This document shows, one piece after another, positions 28,142 through 37,263 of a stretch of DNA of 64,000 bases (position 1 is the stretch's first letter; each line of letters opens with the position of its first letter). The translations under genes and the position numbers were made by a program. Under the pieces are notes generated by a model that was not told the origin of the DNA, made no database searches, and saw only the letters and a program-made list of their open reading frames with translations. The stretch is from Thaumasiovibrio subtropicus (lineage in GTDB: Bacteria > Pseudomonadota > Gammaproteobacteria > Enterobacterales > Vibrionaceae). The stretch lies in the NCBI RefSeq assembly GCF_019703835.1, contig NZ_AP023054.1, forward strand, positions 1,798,001-1,862,000, given 5' to 3'.

Positions 28142-30490
28142 TTAGAATAAGCCTAACTGCGGCTGGGTTAAATTGTCAAAGTCTTCACCAATAAAAGGCA
28201 AAATTGCATCAGCAATGGGCTTGATCTGCTTTTCAACATAGTGGTCGTAATCGATAGGGCTCTTCGCTATCTCAAGAGGTTCTGGGCCAATCGTCGTCAT
28301 ACGATACTCAATCCATCCGCCTCGTTGATACTGCTCTTGGCGACCATGTGCGCGGTTGTATTCATCCGCTAAACGCGCTGCTCGTACATGGGGAGGCACA
28401 TTCTTCGTGTATTCGACCAGCTTCCTACGCAGTCGTTTACGGTAGATTAATTGATCATCTAACTCACCATTACGCGTTTTATCGACATACTCTCGAACAA
28501 ATTCGCGCACCGGCTCATCATGAAACACTTTACTATAAAGCTGTTTTTGGAAGTGTTGCGCCAACGGTGTCCAGTCGGTACGCACCGTTTCTAATCCTTT
28601 AAAGACTAAGGTTTCTTGTTCACCAAATCCGAGCAAACCTGCATAACGTTTTTTACTACCGGTTTCTTGCCCGCGGATGGTCGGCATTAAAAATCGATGG
28701 TAGTGGGTTTCGTACTCTAGCTCTAAAGCGGAATCCACTTGATATTCATCAGCGAGATGCGCCTGCCACCACGCGTTGATATCTTGCATAAGTTTAACGC
28801 CAATCAGATCAGCTTCTTGTTGAGTACACGTTTTATGTAGCGCGACAAATATCGAATCGGTATCACCATAGATGACTTCATAACCTTGCTCTTGTATCAA
28901 CACACTGGTCTGCTTCATGATTTCATGCCCTCGCATGGTGATCGATGACGCCAAACGAAAATCAAAAAATCGACACCCGGAAGAGCCCAGTACGCCATAA
29001 AAGGAATTCATGATAATTTTAATCGCTTGGGAAAAGGCTTTCTCTCCTTGACGTTTAGCTGCATCGCGGGCCGTCCAAAGTTGCTCAATTAACGCGGGTA
29101 AAAAATGACGTTCACGATGAAACTGACCACCTCGAAAGCCCGCGATAGCCTCATGGCTTTCTTTGCCAACCGCTTGCTTAAGGCCTTCTATCAACCCCAT
29201 AGGGTCAATCTTGAATGTGCGGATAATAGAGGGGTAAAGTGATTTAAAATCTAGCACCAATACCGACTCATAGAGTCCCGGCTTTGAATCCATGACATAG
29301 CCGCCGGGGCTGGCAATCCAGTCATCTTTCGACAGATTAGGCGCAACATACCCAGCGCGATGCAGTTTCGGGAGGTAGAGATTGGTAAAAGCAGCGACAG
29401 AGCCGCCAATTCGATCTAATTCAACCCCTGTCAGACGGGTGCGTTGGATAATGAACTCGAGCAAATGGGTATGATCAAAGATCTCATTCACTAACTTGCA
29501 GTCTTGCAAGTTATATGTGGCTAAGGCGATCTTGTCTTCTCGAAACTGACGATTAATCTCTTCCATGCGGTCATAAGGATTATCGATGGATTTGCCTTTG
29601 CCGAGTAACTCTTGCGATACCGCTTCCAGTGACCATGAGCGAAAACCGTAAGTCGCCGTTTTTAGGCTATCAATACCATCCAATACCACGCGACCGGGTA
29701 AAGTGACGAAGGTTTGTTGCTGTGGCGATTGGCGAACATAGAGCGCTTCTCCTCCGCGGCCGATTCGAAGTGACATACGATGAACGTTCGCTCGCTTGGC
29801 GAGCAACTGCATATCAAAATCGATGACATTCCAACCAATGATCACATCGGGATCAACGCGTTCGAACCATCGCTCAAGCGCTTGGAGCAAGGCCTTTTCA
29901 TGCGGTACCCACTCAATAAAATCTGGCGCATCGGGCTGTGGCTCACCAACCATGTAAACCACACTCTCGCCATCACCATCCAAGCCGACAGAATAAAGCA
30001 CACCTTTTTCAGAACATTCGATATCCAGTGATACAACAGACAAGGTCGGTTGATAGTCTGCCGCTTTTGCTTTCGCCCCATGCACCAACATGAAATCTTT
30101 CTGTTGGCGAGGGTGACCAGTGAAAGTGATCCCCCCACAAATAAATCTCTCCATGAGAAATCGATCTGCGAGTCGAATGTCGGTTTCAAAGCAGACAATC
30201 TCGGCCAACTCTAACTTTTGGATAGCGGCTTGTGATGCTGAGAGTGTCGAGAAATAACACGCGGCAACAGGCTCGTCATCAAACGTCTTGAGGGCGATTG
30301 ACTCAATGCGCGCTTCTGGCAGCAATGGACGAACTTGGGGGAGATCTTTCTGCAACACAAAAAAAACAGGCTGCTCCCCTTCAATGACTAACTTAGCTGG
30401 ACCTTGATCGGTTTTAACCCAAAACACCAGCTCAGTTTGCTGCCCTCTATCCCTAAAATGGCGAGATAAAATAAACCCGTCTTGTACCAA
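28142..30490 (-). CDS. polB: DNA polymerase II
   Basis: Family B polymerase of 782 residues, against 783 in E. coli; repair and translesion synthesis with 3'-5' proofreading. The exonuclease motif SLDIECSEKG is near 157, polymerase motif A is DFKSLYPSIIRTF, motif B lies in KIIMNSFYGVLG, and motif C is YGDTDSIFV. All catalytic acidic residues are present. The start is a TTG at 30490 giving MVQDGFILSRHFRD, which aligns with the E. coli N-terminus; no ATG or GTG is available in frame close by. No clear LexA box was found upstream. Confidence 0.95.
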   Translation of the reverse strand: MVQDGFILSRHFRDRGQQTELVFWVKTDQGPAKLVIEGEQPVFFVLQKDLPQVRPLLPEARIESIALKTFDDEPVAACYFSTLSASQAAIQKLELAEIVCFETDIRLADRFLMERFICGGITFTGHPRQQKDFMLVHGAKAKAADYQPTLSVVSLDIECSEKGVLYSVGLDGDGESVVYMVGEPQPDAPDFIEWVPHEKALLQALERWFERVDPDVIIGWNVIDFDMQLLAKRANVHRMSLRIGRGGEALYVRQSPQQQTFVTLPGRVVLDGIDSLKTATYGFRSWSLEAVSQELLGKGKSIDNPYDRMEEINRQFREDKIALATYNLQDCKLVNEIFDHTHLLEFIIQRTRLTGVELDRIGGSVAAFTNLYLPKLHRAGYVAPNLSKDDWIASPGGYVMDSKPGLYESVLVLDFKSLYPSIIRTFKIDPMGLIEGLKQAVGKESHEAIAGFRGGQFHRERHFLPALIEQLWTARDAAKRQGEKAFSQAIKIIMNSFYGVLGSSGCRFFDFRLASSITMRGHEIMKQTSVLIQEQGYEVIYGDTDSIFVALHKTCTQQEADLIGVKLMQDINAWWQAHLADEYQVDSALELEYETHYHRFLMPTIRGQETGSKKRYAGLLGFGEQETLVFKGLETVRTDWTPLAQHFQKQLYSKVFHDEPVREFVREYVDKTRNGELDDQLIYRKRLRRKLVEYTKNVPPHVRAARLADEYNRAHGRQEQYQRGGWIEYRMTTIGPEPLEIAKSPIDYDHYVEKQIKPIADAILPFIGEDFDNLTQPQLGLF

Positions 30491-30609
30491 AAGTGCACCA
30501 TAACATCATGTAATAACCTACCAATTTTACCGCGAGCGCGATTCAATCGCTACGTTACTGGATACACTCCTGACAAAGACTGGCAGTAATTGACTAAATT
30601 TACGCCCCT

Positions 30610-31551
30610 TTAAGCAGAGCGTTGCGCTCGCTTACCCAAGCTTACATTGGCGCAAACAATACAGCCCACCCCAATGATAATCACGATACTCGCGAGTAAG
30701 TTGTGAAGCGACGGCCATTCAGTCAGCATGATTGCGCCTAATAGCATGGCCATGACAGGGACAGTCAGCTGTATCACACCCGCCGTCAAAGCCTGCAGTT
30801 GTGGTAGCACACTATTCCAAACTAAATAACCCACGCCAGAGGTGACAGCGCCACTGACGATAGCAAGTCCCACCCCGCTTGGCGATAACATCATCATAGG
30901 TAAGTTAAGAATAAAAAATGGCACGACTAAACAGAGGGTGAGCAAGAACTGCTTAGTGGTCAGCAATGTTGCACTGACCTTCGCGCGTTTGCCAAGCAAC
31001 GTATAACCTGCCCACGCCACTCCAGCAGTCGCCATCAAGAGTACCCCCTGAATATCAGGGCGCATGGCTGAAGGCGACAATAGATACCCTAACCCCGCCA
31101 TGGCGATGATCAAACCCACCCACTGTCGACTGTTCAAACCTCCTTCATGTGAAAAGGTATAGACCAGCATGGTTAACTGAACACAACTAAACAGAATCAA
31201 TGCCCCTAGACCGGCATCTAATTTGAGATAGGCAAAACTGAAACAAACAGCATAGAGAAACAGTAACCCAGCACCAAGCCATTGCTCAATACTGTTATCT
31301 GTCACTAATGGTTTCCACTGTTTAAAACGTAACAGGTATAGAATGACGAGAGTGACGGCGGCAGAAAGTAGCCTAATTGCGCTAAACGACGAGGGGTCGA
31401 TAATCTCATCTTTGATTGCCCAACGACAGAGTATCGAGTTTCCCGCAAAGAAGAGTAACGCAATGAAGGTTTTGACCAGCAATGGCCAAGCAATACGTGT
31501 TTCTGTCGGCGCTTTTGGATACAAGGTGACAACCTCGGCTAATGGCTTCAT
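30610..31551 (-). CDS. EamA/DMT family transporter
   Basis: A 313-residue inner-membrane protein with about ten hydrophobic helices in two EamA repeats, the drug/metabolite transporter pattern. Telling segments are ALLFFAGNSILCRWAI, SAIRLLSAAVTLVILYLL, GVAWAGYTLLGKRA and YLVWNSVLPQLQALTAGVIQLTVPVMAMLLGA. Such proteins usually export amino acids or other metabolites; the substrate is unknown. It is followed by no obvious partner. Confidence 0.85.
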   Translation of the reverse strand: MKPLAEVVTLYPKAPTETRIAWPLLVKTFIALLFFAGNSILCRWAIKDEIIDPSSFSAIRLLSAAVTLVILYLLRFKQWKPLVTDNSIEQWLGAGLLFLYAVCFSFAYLKLDAGLGALILFSCVQLTMLVYTFSHEGGLNSRQWVGLIIAMAGLGYLLSPSAMRPDIQGVLLMATAGVAWAGYTLLGKRAKVSATLLTTKQFLLTLCLVVPFFILNLPMMMLSPSGVGLAIVSGAVTSGVGYLVWNSVLPQLQALTAGVIQLTVPVMAMLLGAIMLTEWPSLHNLLASIVIIIGVGCIVCANVSLGKRAQRSA

Positions 31552-31644
31552 GTTTCATCACTATTGAGTTGATTTTGGCGAACATAATCAAAGACCGCAC
31601 CCAACTGAGAAATATTGCAACGTTAGCCACTCTAGCGAGCAATG

Positions 31645-32394
31645 TTAGCCTATTTTTCTATCTATTCGTTTGAACTCATTGACCAACCAATCGCCATACA
31701 TGTTAAGTAGACCTAACGCGGCTCGCTTTGGGACTTTTTTGCGGTGATAGAGAATCAACAGGCGCTCAGTCTCGACGTATTTATCTGGATAACGGAACAG
31801 AAAATGCTCTAAGCACTCTTCGATGGTAAATGCCCAGCATTTATCCCTATGTGCCACGAGCGAAAAACTAGAGAAAATCAGCTTTTTCGCAATTTCATGA
31901 CACGCCTCTAAGTAGGGCCCAGTAATCGTCGCAGCTTGAATCTTAGCCTTGTACTCTGTTATCCACTCTTCAACATCACCATTAAACGCTTTCGCCACTT
32001 CCCAGCTCGGTTCAAAGCTCCCAAACTCTTCACCTATGTTGCTACCACTTAAACAAAGTGAGCAGTGTTTAAACCAAAAGCCCCAATAAAAAATATTTTT
32101 TATATCAGACACTTGATTCAGGGTTGTATGGTTGAATGAGAGCCGTTTTAGATATGAGAATCGGGATTCAATGCGTAGCTGAATAGACTTTAGCACACTC
32201 TCTTCTTGCGCATTGAGCGGCCGCTTTAGCAGCAGGGTCATGTTAACATCGGATTGACCAGGTTTGGCTTCTCCCCGCATCACACTGCCATTGAGATAGA
32301 GACTATGAATAACCGAGGATAAACCACTATTGATCTGCTTAACCGCCAAGGTCAAGATGGGCATATATTCAGGTTGAAAAGGCGCATTGGTCAT
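31645..32394 (-). CDS. Nucleotidyltransferase-like protein with altered active site
   Basis: A 249-residue protein. Its N-terminal block SLYLNGSVMRGEAKPGQSDVNMTLLL has the layout of the minimal nucleotidyltransferase motif (GS, then about ten residues, then D-x-D), but the second Asp is Asn (SDVN). The C-terminal part is helical, with two cysteines in WFKHCSLCLSG, and resembles no family I can name. Loss of the second metal ligand suggests weak or no transferase activity. I start at the ATG at 32394; a longer start at 32436 is possible. A MITE-like terminal repeat lies 43 bp upstream. Confidence 0.55.
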   Translation of the reverse strand: MTNAPFQPEYMPILTLAVKQINSGLSSVIHSLYLNGSVMRGEAKPGQSDVNMTLLLKRPLNAQEESVLKSIQLRIESRFSYLKRLSFNHTTLNQVSDIKNIFYWGFWFKHCSLCLSGSNIGEEFGSFEPSWEVAKAFNGDVEEWITEYKAKIQAATITGPYLEACHEIAKKLIFSSFSLVAHRDKCWAFTIEECLEHFLFRYPDKYVETERLLILYHRKKVPKRAALGLLNMYGDWLVNEFKRIDRKIG

Positions 32395-32436
32395 GATGAT
32401 AAATGAATAAAAACAGCGGTTTCGGGATAAGTTCAA

Positions 32437-32460
32437 GCGACTTAAGATTGCTTGAGTATA
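32437..32460 (+). repeat. Isolated MITE-like right terminal repeat
   Basis: Twenty-four bases ending CTTGAGTATA match the right terminal repeat of the 265-bp element nearby at about three-quarters of positions. Probably the remnant of another copy. Confidence 0.45.
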
Positions 32461-32503
32461 TGCGTTTTACGAAAAAGCGGCAAACCCGCTCATTCGCACT
32501 TTT

Positions 32504-32619
32504 TACTCACGCCACCTCAAGATGCTTGAAAGGGCAAAGCCTTTCCTTCACCCTTTTGCCTTGAGTTCGACGCGCTAGGCGCTTCTGAATCCTGCATATC
32601 GAGATGGATTCAATATATA
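32504..32619 (+). repeat. Short internally deleted MITE-like copy (B')
   Basis: Left terminal repeat TACTCACGCCACCTCAAGAT, then a segment shared with the full element (CCTTTGCCTTGA.TTCGACGCGCTAGG, CTTCTGAATCCTGCAT), ending in a diverged right terminal repeat. The central 150 bp are missing. It abuts, or shares its last bases with, the full copy. Confidence 0.65.
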
Positions 32620-32880
32620 CTCGAATCACCTCAAGATGCTTGTTCAGCGAGAGTTTCTAGGCTTGTCAACAAGACACTGTTTTGAAGATCTAGTGGACTA
32701 AATCAAAAAACAGTGACGACGGTGGCGAGCCTAGAAAACTCGCCCTTCGGGAAGCGACTAGCGCCCCGATTTCTGCGTTAAAGGTGTTTGAAAGGGGGAA
32801 GCCATTCCTTCACACCTTTGCCTTGAACTCGACGCGCTAGGCCGCTTCTGAATCCTGCATCTTGAGGTGGTTTGAGTATA
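32616..32880 (+). mobile_element. MITE-like element with 24-bp terminal inverted repeats (copy B, intact)
   Basis: A 265-bp non-coding element. The first and last 24 bp (32616-32639 and 32857-32880) are inverted repeats with three mismatches, starting TATACTC and containing CACCTCAAGATGC. It has no open reading frame. Inner segments occur again at 53571..53804 in opposite orientation and at 7256..7350, with decayed pieces elsewhere in the window. The size and inverted ends suggest a non-autonomous element moved by a transposase encoded elsewhere; TA could be the target duplication. Confidence 0.72.
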
Positions 32881-32885
32881 TTGCT

Positions 32886-33227
32886 TTAATTTGCTTTCTT
32901 TACGTATTTCGCCGTTACCATCATGTCACCGCCGCCATCTAACTTACAATCTAACTGATGATCCTTGCCTTCAACAATTCGACGAATCATCGCTTTCGTG
33001 CCAATTTTTAGGACCTGCGAGCTACCTTTGACCTTGAGATCTTTGATAAATGTGACCTTATCACCTGACTCGAGCACCGCGCCGTTTACGTCTTTAATCG
33101 CATTCGCTTCTTTTTCAGCTGCTAGCTCTTCCGGGTTCCACTCGAACGCACACTCAGGACAAACAAGGTTGTTTTGATCAGGATAGACATATTCAGACTG
33201 GCACTGAGGACAAGGAGGTAATGACAT
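32886..33227 (-). CDS. yjdM: PhnA/YjdM family zinc-ribbon protein
   Basis: A 113-residue cytoplasmic protein. The N-terminal zinc ribbon is CPQCQSEYVYPDQNNLVCPEC and the C-terminal PhnA domain has SGDKVTFIKDLKVKGSSQVLK and GTKAMIRRI. E. coli YjdM was once thought to act in phosphonate use; its role remains unclear. The symbol is by homology in length and motifs. It stands alone. Its stop is only 6 bp from the end of the intact MITE-like element. Confidence 0.88.
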   Translation of the reverse strand: MSLPPCPQCQSEYVYPDQNNLVCPECAFEWNPEELAAEKEANAIKDVNGAVLESGDKVTFIKDLKVKGSSQVLKIGTKAMIRRIVEGKDHQLDCKLDGGGDMMVTAKYVKKAN

Positions 33228-33384
33228 ACGCTTCTACTTCTTCGAGTTTATTTGGGCCGCTATGGTAATCGTTTCATGTCCATTTCGCGAGAGTTTACCG
33301 GAATATCTTACCGCTTTCGCACATTTTTTAGACAGCCCGATCCCCGTGTCACGCAACGCTTGTGAAAACAACGCTCTCGACGGC

Positions 33385-33855
33385 TTACTCCTCTTCAATT
33401 GCAAGTGGATACTTTAGGCCTTCATGCGTTGCTGTAAAACCTAGCTTTTCATAAAACCGAATCGCATCGGGGCGCTGCTTATCACTCGTTAGTTGTACAA
33501 GACGACAACCTTTGTCCGCAGCGAGGCCAAACGCGTACTTAAATAGCGCTTCACCCACGCCCTCTCCACGGACATTTTCAGCAACACGCACCCCTTCGAT
33601 AAGACAGCGCCAACTGCCAATATGCGTTAAGTAGGGAATATAAGTCAGCTGCAACATACCAACAACGCGGCCCGCTTTTTCGGCAACAAGCAACTGATTG
33701 TTAGGGTCGCGCTCAATAGCCTCAAACGCGGACACATAGCGCGCATTAAGAGGCTCAGTGATATCTTCTCTCTGTTTGCCTAAGACATCATTGGCCAGTA
33801 ATGAAACAAGTGCGTCAAGGTCGCTAGACTTCGCGGTTCGAAAGCTTAAAGTCAT
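33385..33855 (-). CDS. GNAT family N-acetyltransferase
   Basis: A 156-residue acetyltransferase. The acetyl-CoA motif is IEGVRVAENVRGEGVGEALFKYA, followed by CRLVQLTSDKQRPDAIRFYEKLGF. The substrate is unknown. The ATG at 33855 is preceded by AGGAGAG, which decides it over the start at 33879. Confidence 0.82.
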   Translation of the reverse strand: MTLSFRTAKSSDLDALVSLLANDVLGKQREDITEPLNARYVSAFEAIERDPNNQLLVAEKAGRVVGMLQLTYIPYLTHIGSWRCLIEGVRVAENVRGEGVGEALFKYAFGLAADKGCRLVQLTSDKQRPDAIRFYEKLGFTATHEGLKYPLAIEEE

Positions 33856-33995
33856 ATTCTCTCCTACTTCAGACATCAAACATCCGCACTCACTCTAGCA
33901 CAACAAGGGAAAGCTCTGTCCAATATAATCAATGAATTATAATTAGAACGATGTTATTACCACAGAAAACCTGTGGCAATAATTTACTTCTCTCG

Positions 33996-34610
33996 TTAAT
34001 GCTGAAATAACGGGTTTTCATACAATAGCCACCCACTCACCAAGCAGAGTGACGTGGCATAGGCATAGTTCAAGCCTTTCTCATAGCGTGGGCTTTGAGA
34101 CACTCTGGACAACAAATCCCCTAATGCAACCCAGATGATATGAGTACCAATATTCAATATTGCCAGCCATACAATGAGCATTACGATGCCGTATTGTCCA
34201 AACTCATTTGTCGCTTGCTCAGAAAAGAGGGTGAACATGAGTAGGACCATAAGCCAACCTTTGCTATTCAAGGCCTGTACGATGACGCCGTCGACAAACC
34301 CTAGCGATGACCTCGTTTCTCGTGCGTCTTGTGTATTCGGTTTAGCAAACTGAATCGCCATATAAACCAAGTACAGCGACCCTAACAGTTGCATCACATT
34401 CAACGTATTTGGGAAACGCGATAGCAACTCACCCAACCCAAAGCCCACCATCACTGATTTCAGCAAAAAGACGGTATCGACACCCGCGATCAATGGAAGC
34501 GAGCGCTTAACACCCACCTTGGCGCCAGATGCAGCAAATACAATATTGGCGGGACCTGGGCTAAAAACCAAAGGGAACATCACCCCAACCCAGACAACAA
34601 ACAGACTCAT
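33996..34610 (-). CDS. LysE/RhtB family amino-acid exporter
   Basis: A 204-residue inner-membrane protein with six hydrophobic helices. The N-terminal family signature is FSPGPANIVFAASGAKVGVKR. LysE/RhtB proteins export amino acids such as lysine, threonine or homoserine lactone derivatives; the substrate is not predictable. AAGGAGAG precedes the ATG at 34610, deciding it over 34637. An AraC-type regulator gene lies 105 bp upstream on the same strand and probably controls it. Confidence 0.88.
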   Translation of the reverse strand: MSLFVVWVGVMFPLVFSPGPANIVFAASGAKVGVKRSLPLIAGVDTVFLLKSVMVGFGLGELLSRFPNTLNVMQLLGSLYLVYMAIQFAKPNTQDARETRSSLGFVDGVIVQALNSKGWLMVLLMFTLFSEQATNEFGQYGIVMLIVWLAILNIGTHIIWVALGDLLSRVSQSPRYEKGLNYAYATSLCLVSGWLLYENPLFQH

Positions 34611-34715
34611 ACTTCTCTCCTTTATAGTCCTAAGCACATTACCTTGTACTGTGTGAGAGACATGATGGTAAGGAGAGTGACGCTAAGGGTCTTGTATGAA
34701 ATTGATCGTTTCGAA

Positions 34716-35522
34716 CTACAGGATTTGAAAGTTAGTCGGCGTAATCCCAAAGGCCTTTTTAAAGTTACGATTAAAATGACTCTGGTCGTAAAAGCCACAG
34801 GCTAATGCCGTATCAAGGCAACTCTGTCCTTGTGACAATAATCGTTTGGCATGGTTAACCTTTGTCAGCAGCAAATATTGATGCGGAGTCACGCCGAACA
34901 GCTGCTTGAAACTCTTTATCAGTTGAAACTTTGTACAGTTAGTCAAGTGTTCCAACTCGGTCAACGATGGGTTTTCGCGAAAGTTATCCCGCAAAAAATC
35001 GCGTGCTAGATAACCCGCCTTAGCGCAAAATGCGTTGTCATTGGTCTTTTTGCTGCTGCCGTGTTGCGTAAAGAGCCTCTCCAAAGCGAGCGTGAAAAGC
35101 GACTCCTTAGTGATTTCAAAAGCAGATTGCTCTAGTGAAAGATGTAGCTGAAGTAAAGTATCAAATAGCGCTGAATCATCAATTTGTACCGCCTCAATCA
35201 CGGGGTTAATCGGCAAATCACGATGTTGAAACTGCGCCTCTAAGGCCGAGAGATCAAAGTAGAACATGCGATAGCGCCATCCATCCGAGCCTCCCGAAAA
35301 CCCCGTGTGCACTTCGGCAGGGTTTATTGCGACAATCTGCCTTTTCGGGATCACAATATTCTGACCACGATAAAATAGCCCTTCCGCCCCGTCCTCGATA
35401 ACACCGATAGCAAGTTCATCATGCCAGTGCTTAGAAAAAGAAAAGGTTTGATAATGCGCTGAAAGCAACTCAACGCCTTCAAAGGTTGGGTTGCGCCAGA
35501 TTTTAGATTCTTCTCTCAACAC
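34716..35522 (-). CDS. AraC family transcriptional regulator
   Basis: A 268-residue regulator. Residues 1-150 form an AraC-type cupin with HWHDELAIGVIEDGAEGLFYRG and VAINPAEVHTG; residues 165-268 hold two helix-turn-helix motifs, the second being ALACGFYDQSHFNRNFKKAFGITPTNF. The cupin type resembles regulators placed next to LysE exporters, and one follows 105 bp downstream. The effector is probably an amino acid; that is inference from context. Confidence 0.87.
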   Translation of the reverse strand: MLREESKIWRNPTFEGVELLSAHYQTFSFSKHWHDELAIGVIEDGAEGLFYRGQNIVIPKRQIVAINPAEVHTGFSGGSDGWRYRMFYFDLSALEAQFQHRDLPINPVIEAVQIDDSALFDTLLQLHLSLEQSAFEITKESLFTLALERLFTQHGSSKKTNDNAFCAKAGYLARDFLRDNFRENPSLTELEHLTNCTKFQLIKSFKQLFGVTPHQYLLLTKVNHAKRLLSQGQSCLDTALACGFYDQSHFNRNFKKAFGITPTNFQIL

Positions 35523-35628
35523 GTAAAGTCGACTCTCTCCCTAATGCGCTATACGCTCATGCCACCGCGCTCAATGAATACCCTTGAAGGCATAGTGACT
35601 CATAGAGAACCATGCCGTCCGACACTGA

Positions 35629-36054
35629 CTAACTCTTATCCGCAAAATAGGCAAAGATCTCTTCGCTAGTCAGTGTTGATGTTTGATTAGTAAAGCAGTA
35701 ATGGTCAGGACGACGGTCACTAAAGTACTGCATGGACATTACAAGGGCATCATTCTCTTCCATTAATCCCAGCGGGACATTGTAACTCGCCGTTTGCTTG
35801 AAAAAGTAATAAAGGTGCGTACCACAAGATTGGCAGAACCCTCGCTTTCCCCAATCTGATGAGTCGTACTCTACGATGTGTTCCTCACCATCAAAGGTGA
35901 TGTTTGTTCCACACTGTATGGCGAAATAAGGGCCACCTCCCCATGTTCGGCACATACTACAATGGCAGACGGTGTAGTGAGGATTAGCTTGGCGTGCATG
36001 TACCTTTACCTTGCCGCACATGCATTGTCCTTTCAACTCAATTGTATTATTCAT
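35629..36054 (-). CDS. GFA/CENP-V family zinc protein
   Basis: A 141-residue protein of the glutathione-dependent formaldehyde-activating (Mss4-like) fold. The zinc ligands are visible as CMCGKV, CHCSMCRTWGG and FCQSCGTHLYY. Members bind zinc and some act on S-hydroxymethylglutathione, but most are of unknown function. It is a single gene whose upstream region holds a decayed MITE-like piece. Confidence 0.85.
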   Translation of the reverse strand: MNNTIELKGQCMCGKVKVHARQANPHYTVCHCSMCRTWGGGPYFAIQCGTNITFDGEEHIVEYDSSDWGKRGFCQSCGTHLYYFFKQTASYNVPLGLMEENDALVMSMQYFSDRRPDHYCFTNQTSTLTSEEIFAYFADKS

Positions 36055-36088
36055 CGCTCAATCCCTTATTTGCCCTATCTTTGATGTG

Positions 36089-36143
36089 GATGCTCAAACC
36101 ATCTCTCGATACTTGTTCAGCGAGAGTTTTTAGATTTGAGTAT
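36089..36143 (+). repeat. Degenerate MITE-like remnant (copy D)
   Basis: TGCTCAAACCATCTCTCGAT followed by ACTTGTTCAGCGAGAGTTTT matches the left end of copy B, and TTTGAGTATCA directly after resembles the right tip. The inside has been lost. Confidence 0.6.
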
Positions 36144-36182
36144 CAGCATGAACAGGATATCGGCGTCCAATGTCAGGTATTG

Positions 36183-36761
36183 TCAGGAGGATGATTTTGA
36201 TACCGCCGCCAGACCTTGCCAGTCCTCCATATCTTGATCGGGTTTTTCTTTACGAAACTTTCCGTAAAGCGCAATCCCTACCTCATCTTCAAGGATGTCA
36301 ACGATTAGGCCTTTGTCGCGCAGCATGGGCTCATTGCCAGACGCATTCGTCACGTCCCCCACCACGACACGATAAAAACCACGCATATAGAGTAACGTGG
36401 CGCACACATCGCATGGACTCAAACTGGTGTAGAGTGTCGTCTTACTGAAATCAATTCGCCCGGCATCACGAATCGCCGACGTTTCTCCATGGTTATAGGG
36501 ATGGTTTTCTTGTACCAAGGTGTTGTGCCCTTTGCCAAGAATACGTTGAGTGTCATTATCAACGATAATTGCCCCTATCGGACAGCCTCCTTCATCGTAA
36601 CTTTTTTGCGCTAACAAAACGGCAATACGCATGAAGTCTCGGTCACTCAGCTTTCGATTAAATTCAGGCGTTGTTAGCACCGATAAACTCGTCGTTGGCA
36701 TGTGGGCTATCGCGTTGAGCGCAATATCATCAATCTTTGCATCAGCAGAAAGTAACGGCAT
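36183..36761 (-). CDS. Cytosine/nucleoside deaminase, yeast FCY1-like
   Basis: Zinc-dependent deaminase of 192 residues. The active site is H91-G92-E93 in YNHGETSAIRDAGR with PCxxC at 116-120 in LSPCDVC. The HGE form (rather than HAE) and the phrase TTLYTSLSPCDVCATLLY are those of the fungal-type cytosine deaminase group, which makes uracil from cytosine. An N-terminal extension of about 35 residues precedes the domain; an inner start at Met21 is possible. A guanine or other base deaminase remains an alternative. Confidence 0.8.
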   Translation of the reverse strand: MPLLSADAKIDDIALNAIAHMPTTSLSVLTTPEFNRKLSDRDFMRIAVLLAQKSYDEGGCPIGAIIVDNDTQRILGKGHNTLVQENHPYNHGETSAIRDAGRIDFSKTTLYTSLSPCDVCATLLYMRGFYRVVVGDVTNASGNEPMLRDKGLIVDILEDEVGIALYGKFRKEKPDQDMEDWQGLAAVSKSSS

Positions 36762-36855
36762 TACTCTTTCTCATTTCATTAGAGCCTGAATTGATAAACT
36801 TATCAGGCATTCTCTAGAGACTCAAACTTACACGCTAAAGAATGCCCAATTGGCA

Positions 36856-37116
36856 TTACTTCACTGTTCCGCCGATCACAAGACTGGATTCAGATAGTCC
36901 GAGCCATGCCATCGCAGCGAGAAGGTGTAACTCTGCTTCTTTAACAAGATGGGGATCAGCATTAGGTGCTTCTATTAGCGCAGTATAGTGTGCCGTTGCC
37001 GTTTTTTTTAACACCACGAAAGGACTTTCACTCGCTTGCGCTAACTTAGCCTCTGTCATGCCCCCAGCGACGATACCAACACATAAGATACCAACCGCGA
37101 GACCTTTTCTTCTCAC
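36856..37116 (-). CDS. Small exported protein, unknown
   Basis: An 86-residue protein with a signal peptide (RRKGLAVGILCVGIVAGGMTEA) and a mature part of mostly helical character (LVKEAELHLLAAMAWLGLSES). I do not recognise a family. It starts with GTG at 37116, preceded by AGGAGG (37123-37128) that lies inside the end of the previous small gene, so both are translated from one message. Confidence 0.6.
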   Translation of the reverse strand: MRRKGLAVGILCVGIVAGGMTEAKLAQASESPFVVLKKTATAHYTALIEAPNADPHLVKEAELHLLAAMAWLGLSESSLVIGGTVK

Positions 37117-37119
37117 TTG

Positions 37120-37263
37120 TTACCTCCTGCGACACTCAATCACATTGATGAGGGACTGTTGCTCTTCTCCTGCGCGTTGAAACTCCCCACATATATCGCG
37201 TGATGCGGCATAAGCCGCATTGGCAAGCACAAGTGATAAAGTGAGTAATAGGCATATTTTCAT
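37120..37263 (-). CDS. 47-residue exported protein with one cysteine pair
   Basis: ATG at 37263 with AAGGA upstream, TAA at 37120-37122. The product begins with a clear signal peptide (KICLLLTLSLVLANAAYA) and leaves a mature peptide of about 28 residues with two cysteines (DICGEF and VIECRRR) that could form a disulfide. The end of the gene carries the AGGAGG ribosome site of the next gene, three bases beyond the stop. Unknown function; no family recognised. Confidence 0.55.
   Translation of the reverse strand: MKICLLLTLSLVLANAAYAASRDICGEFQRAGEEQQSLINVIECRRR

Noticed and set aside
30540..30600. LexA-like CTG-N10-TGA upstream of polB
   Set aside because: The second half-site is not CAG and the spacer lacks the AT-rich alternation of SOS boxes.
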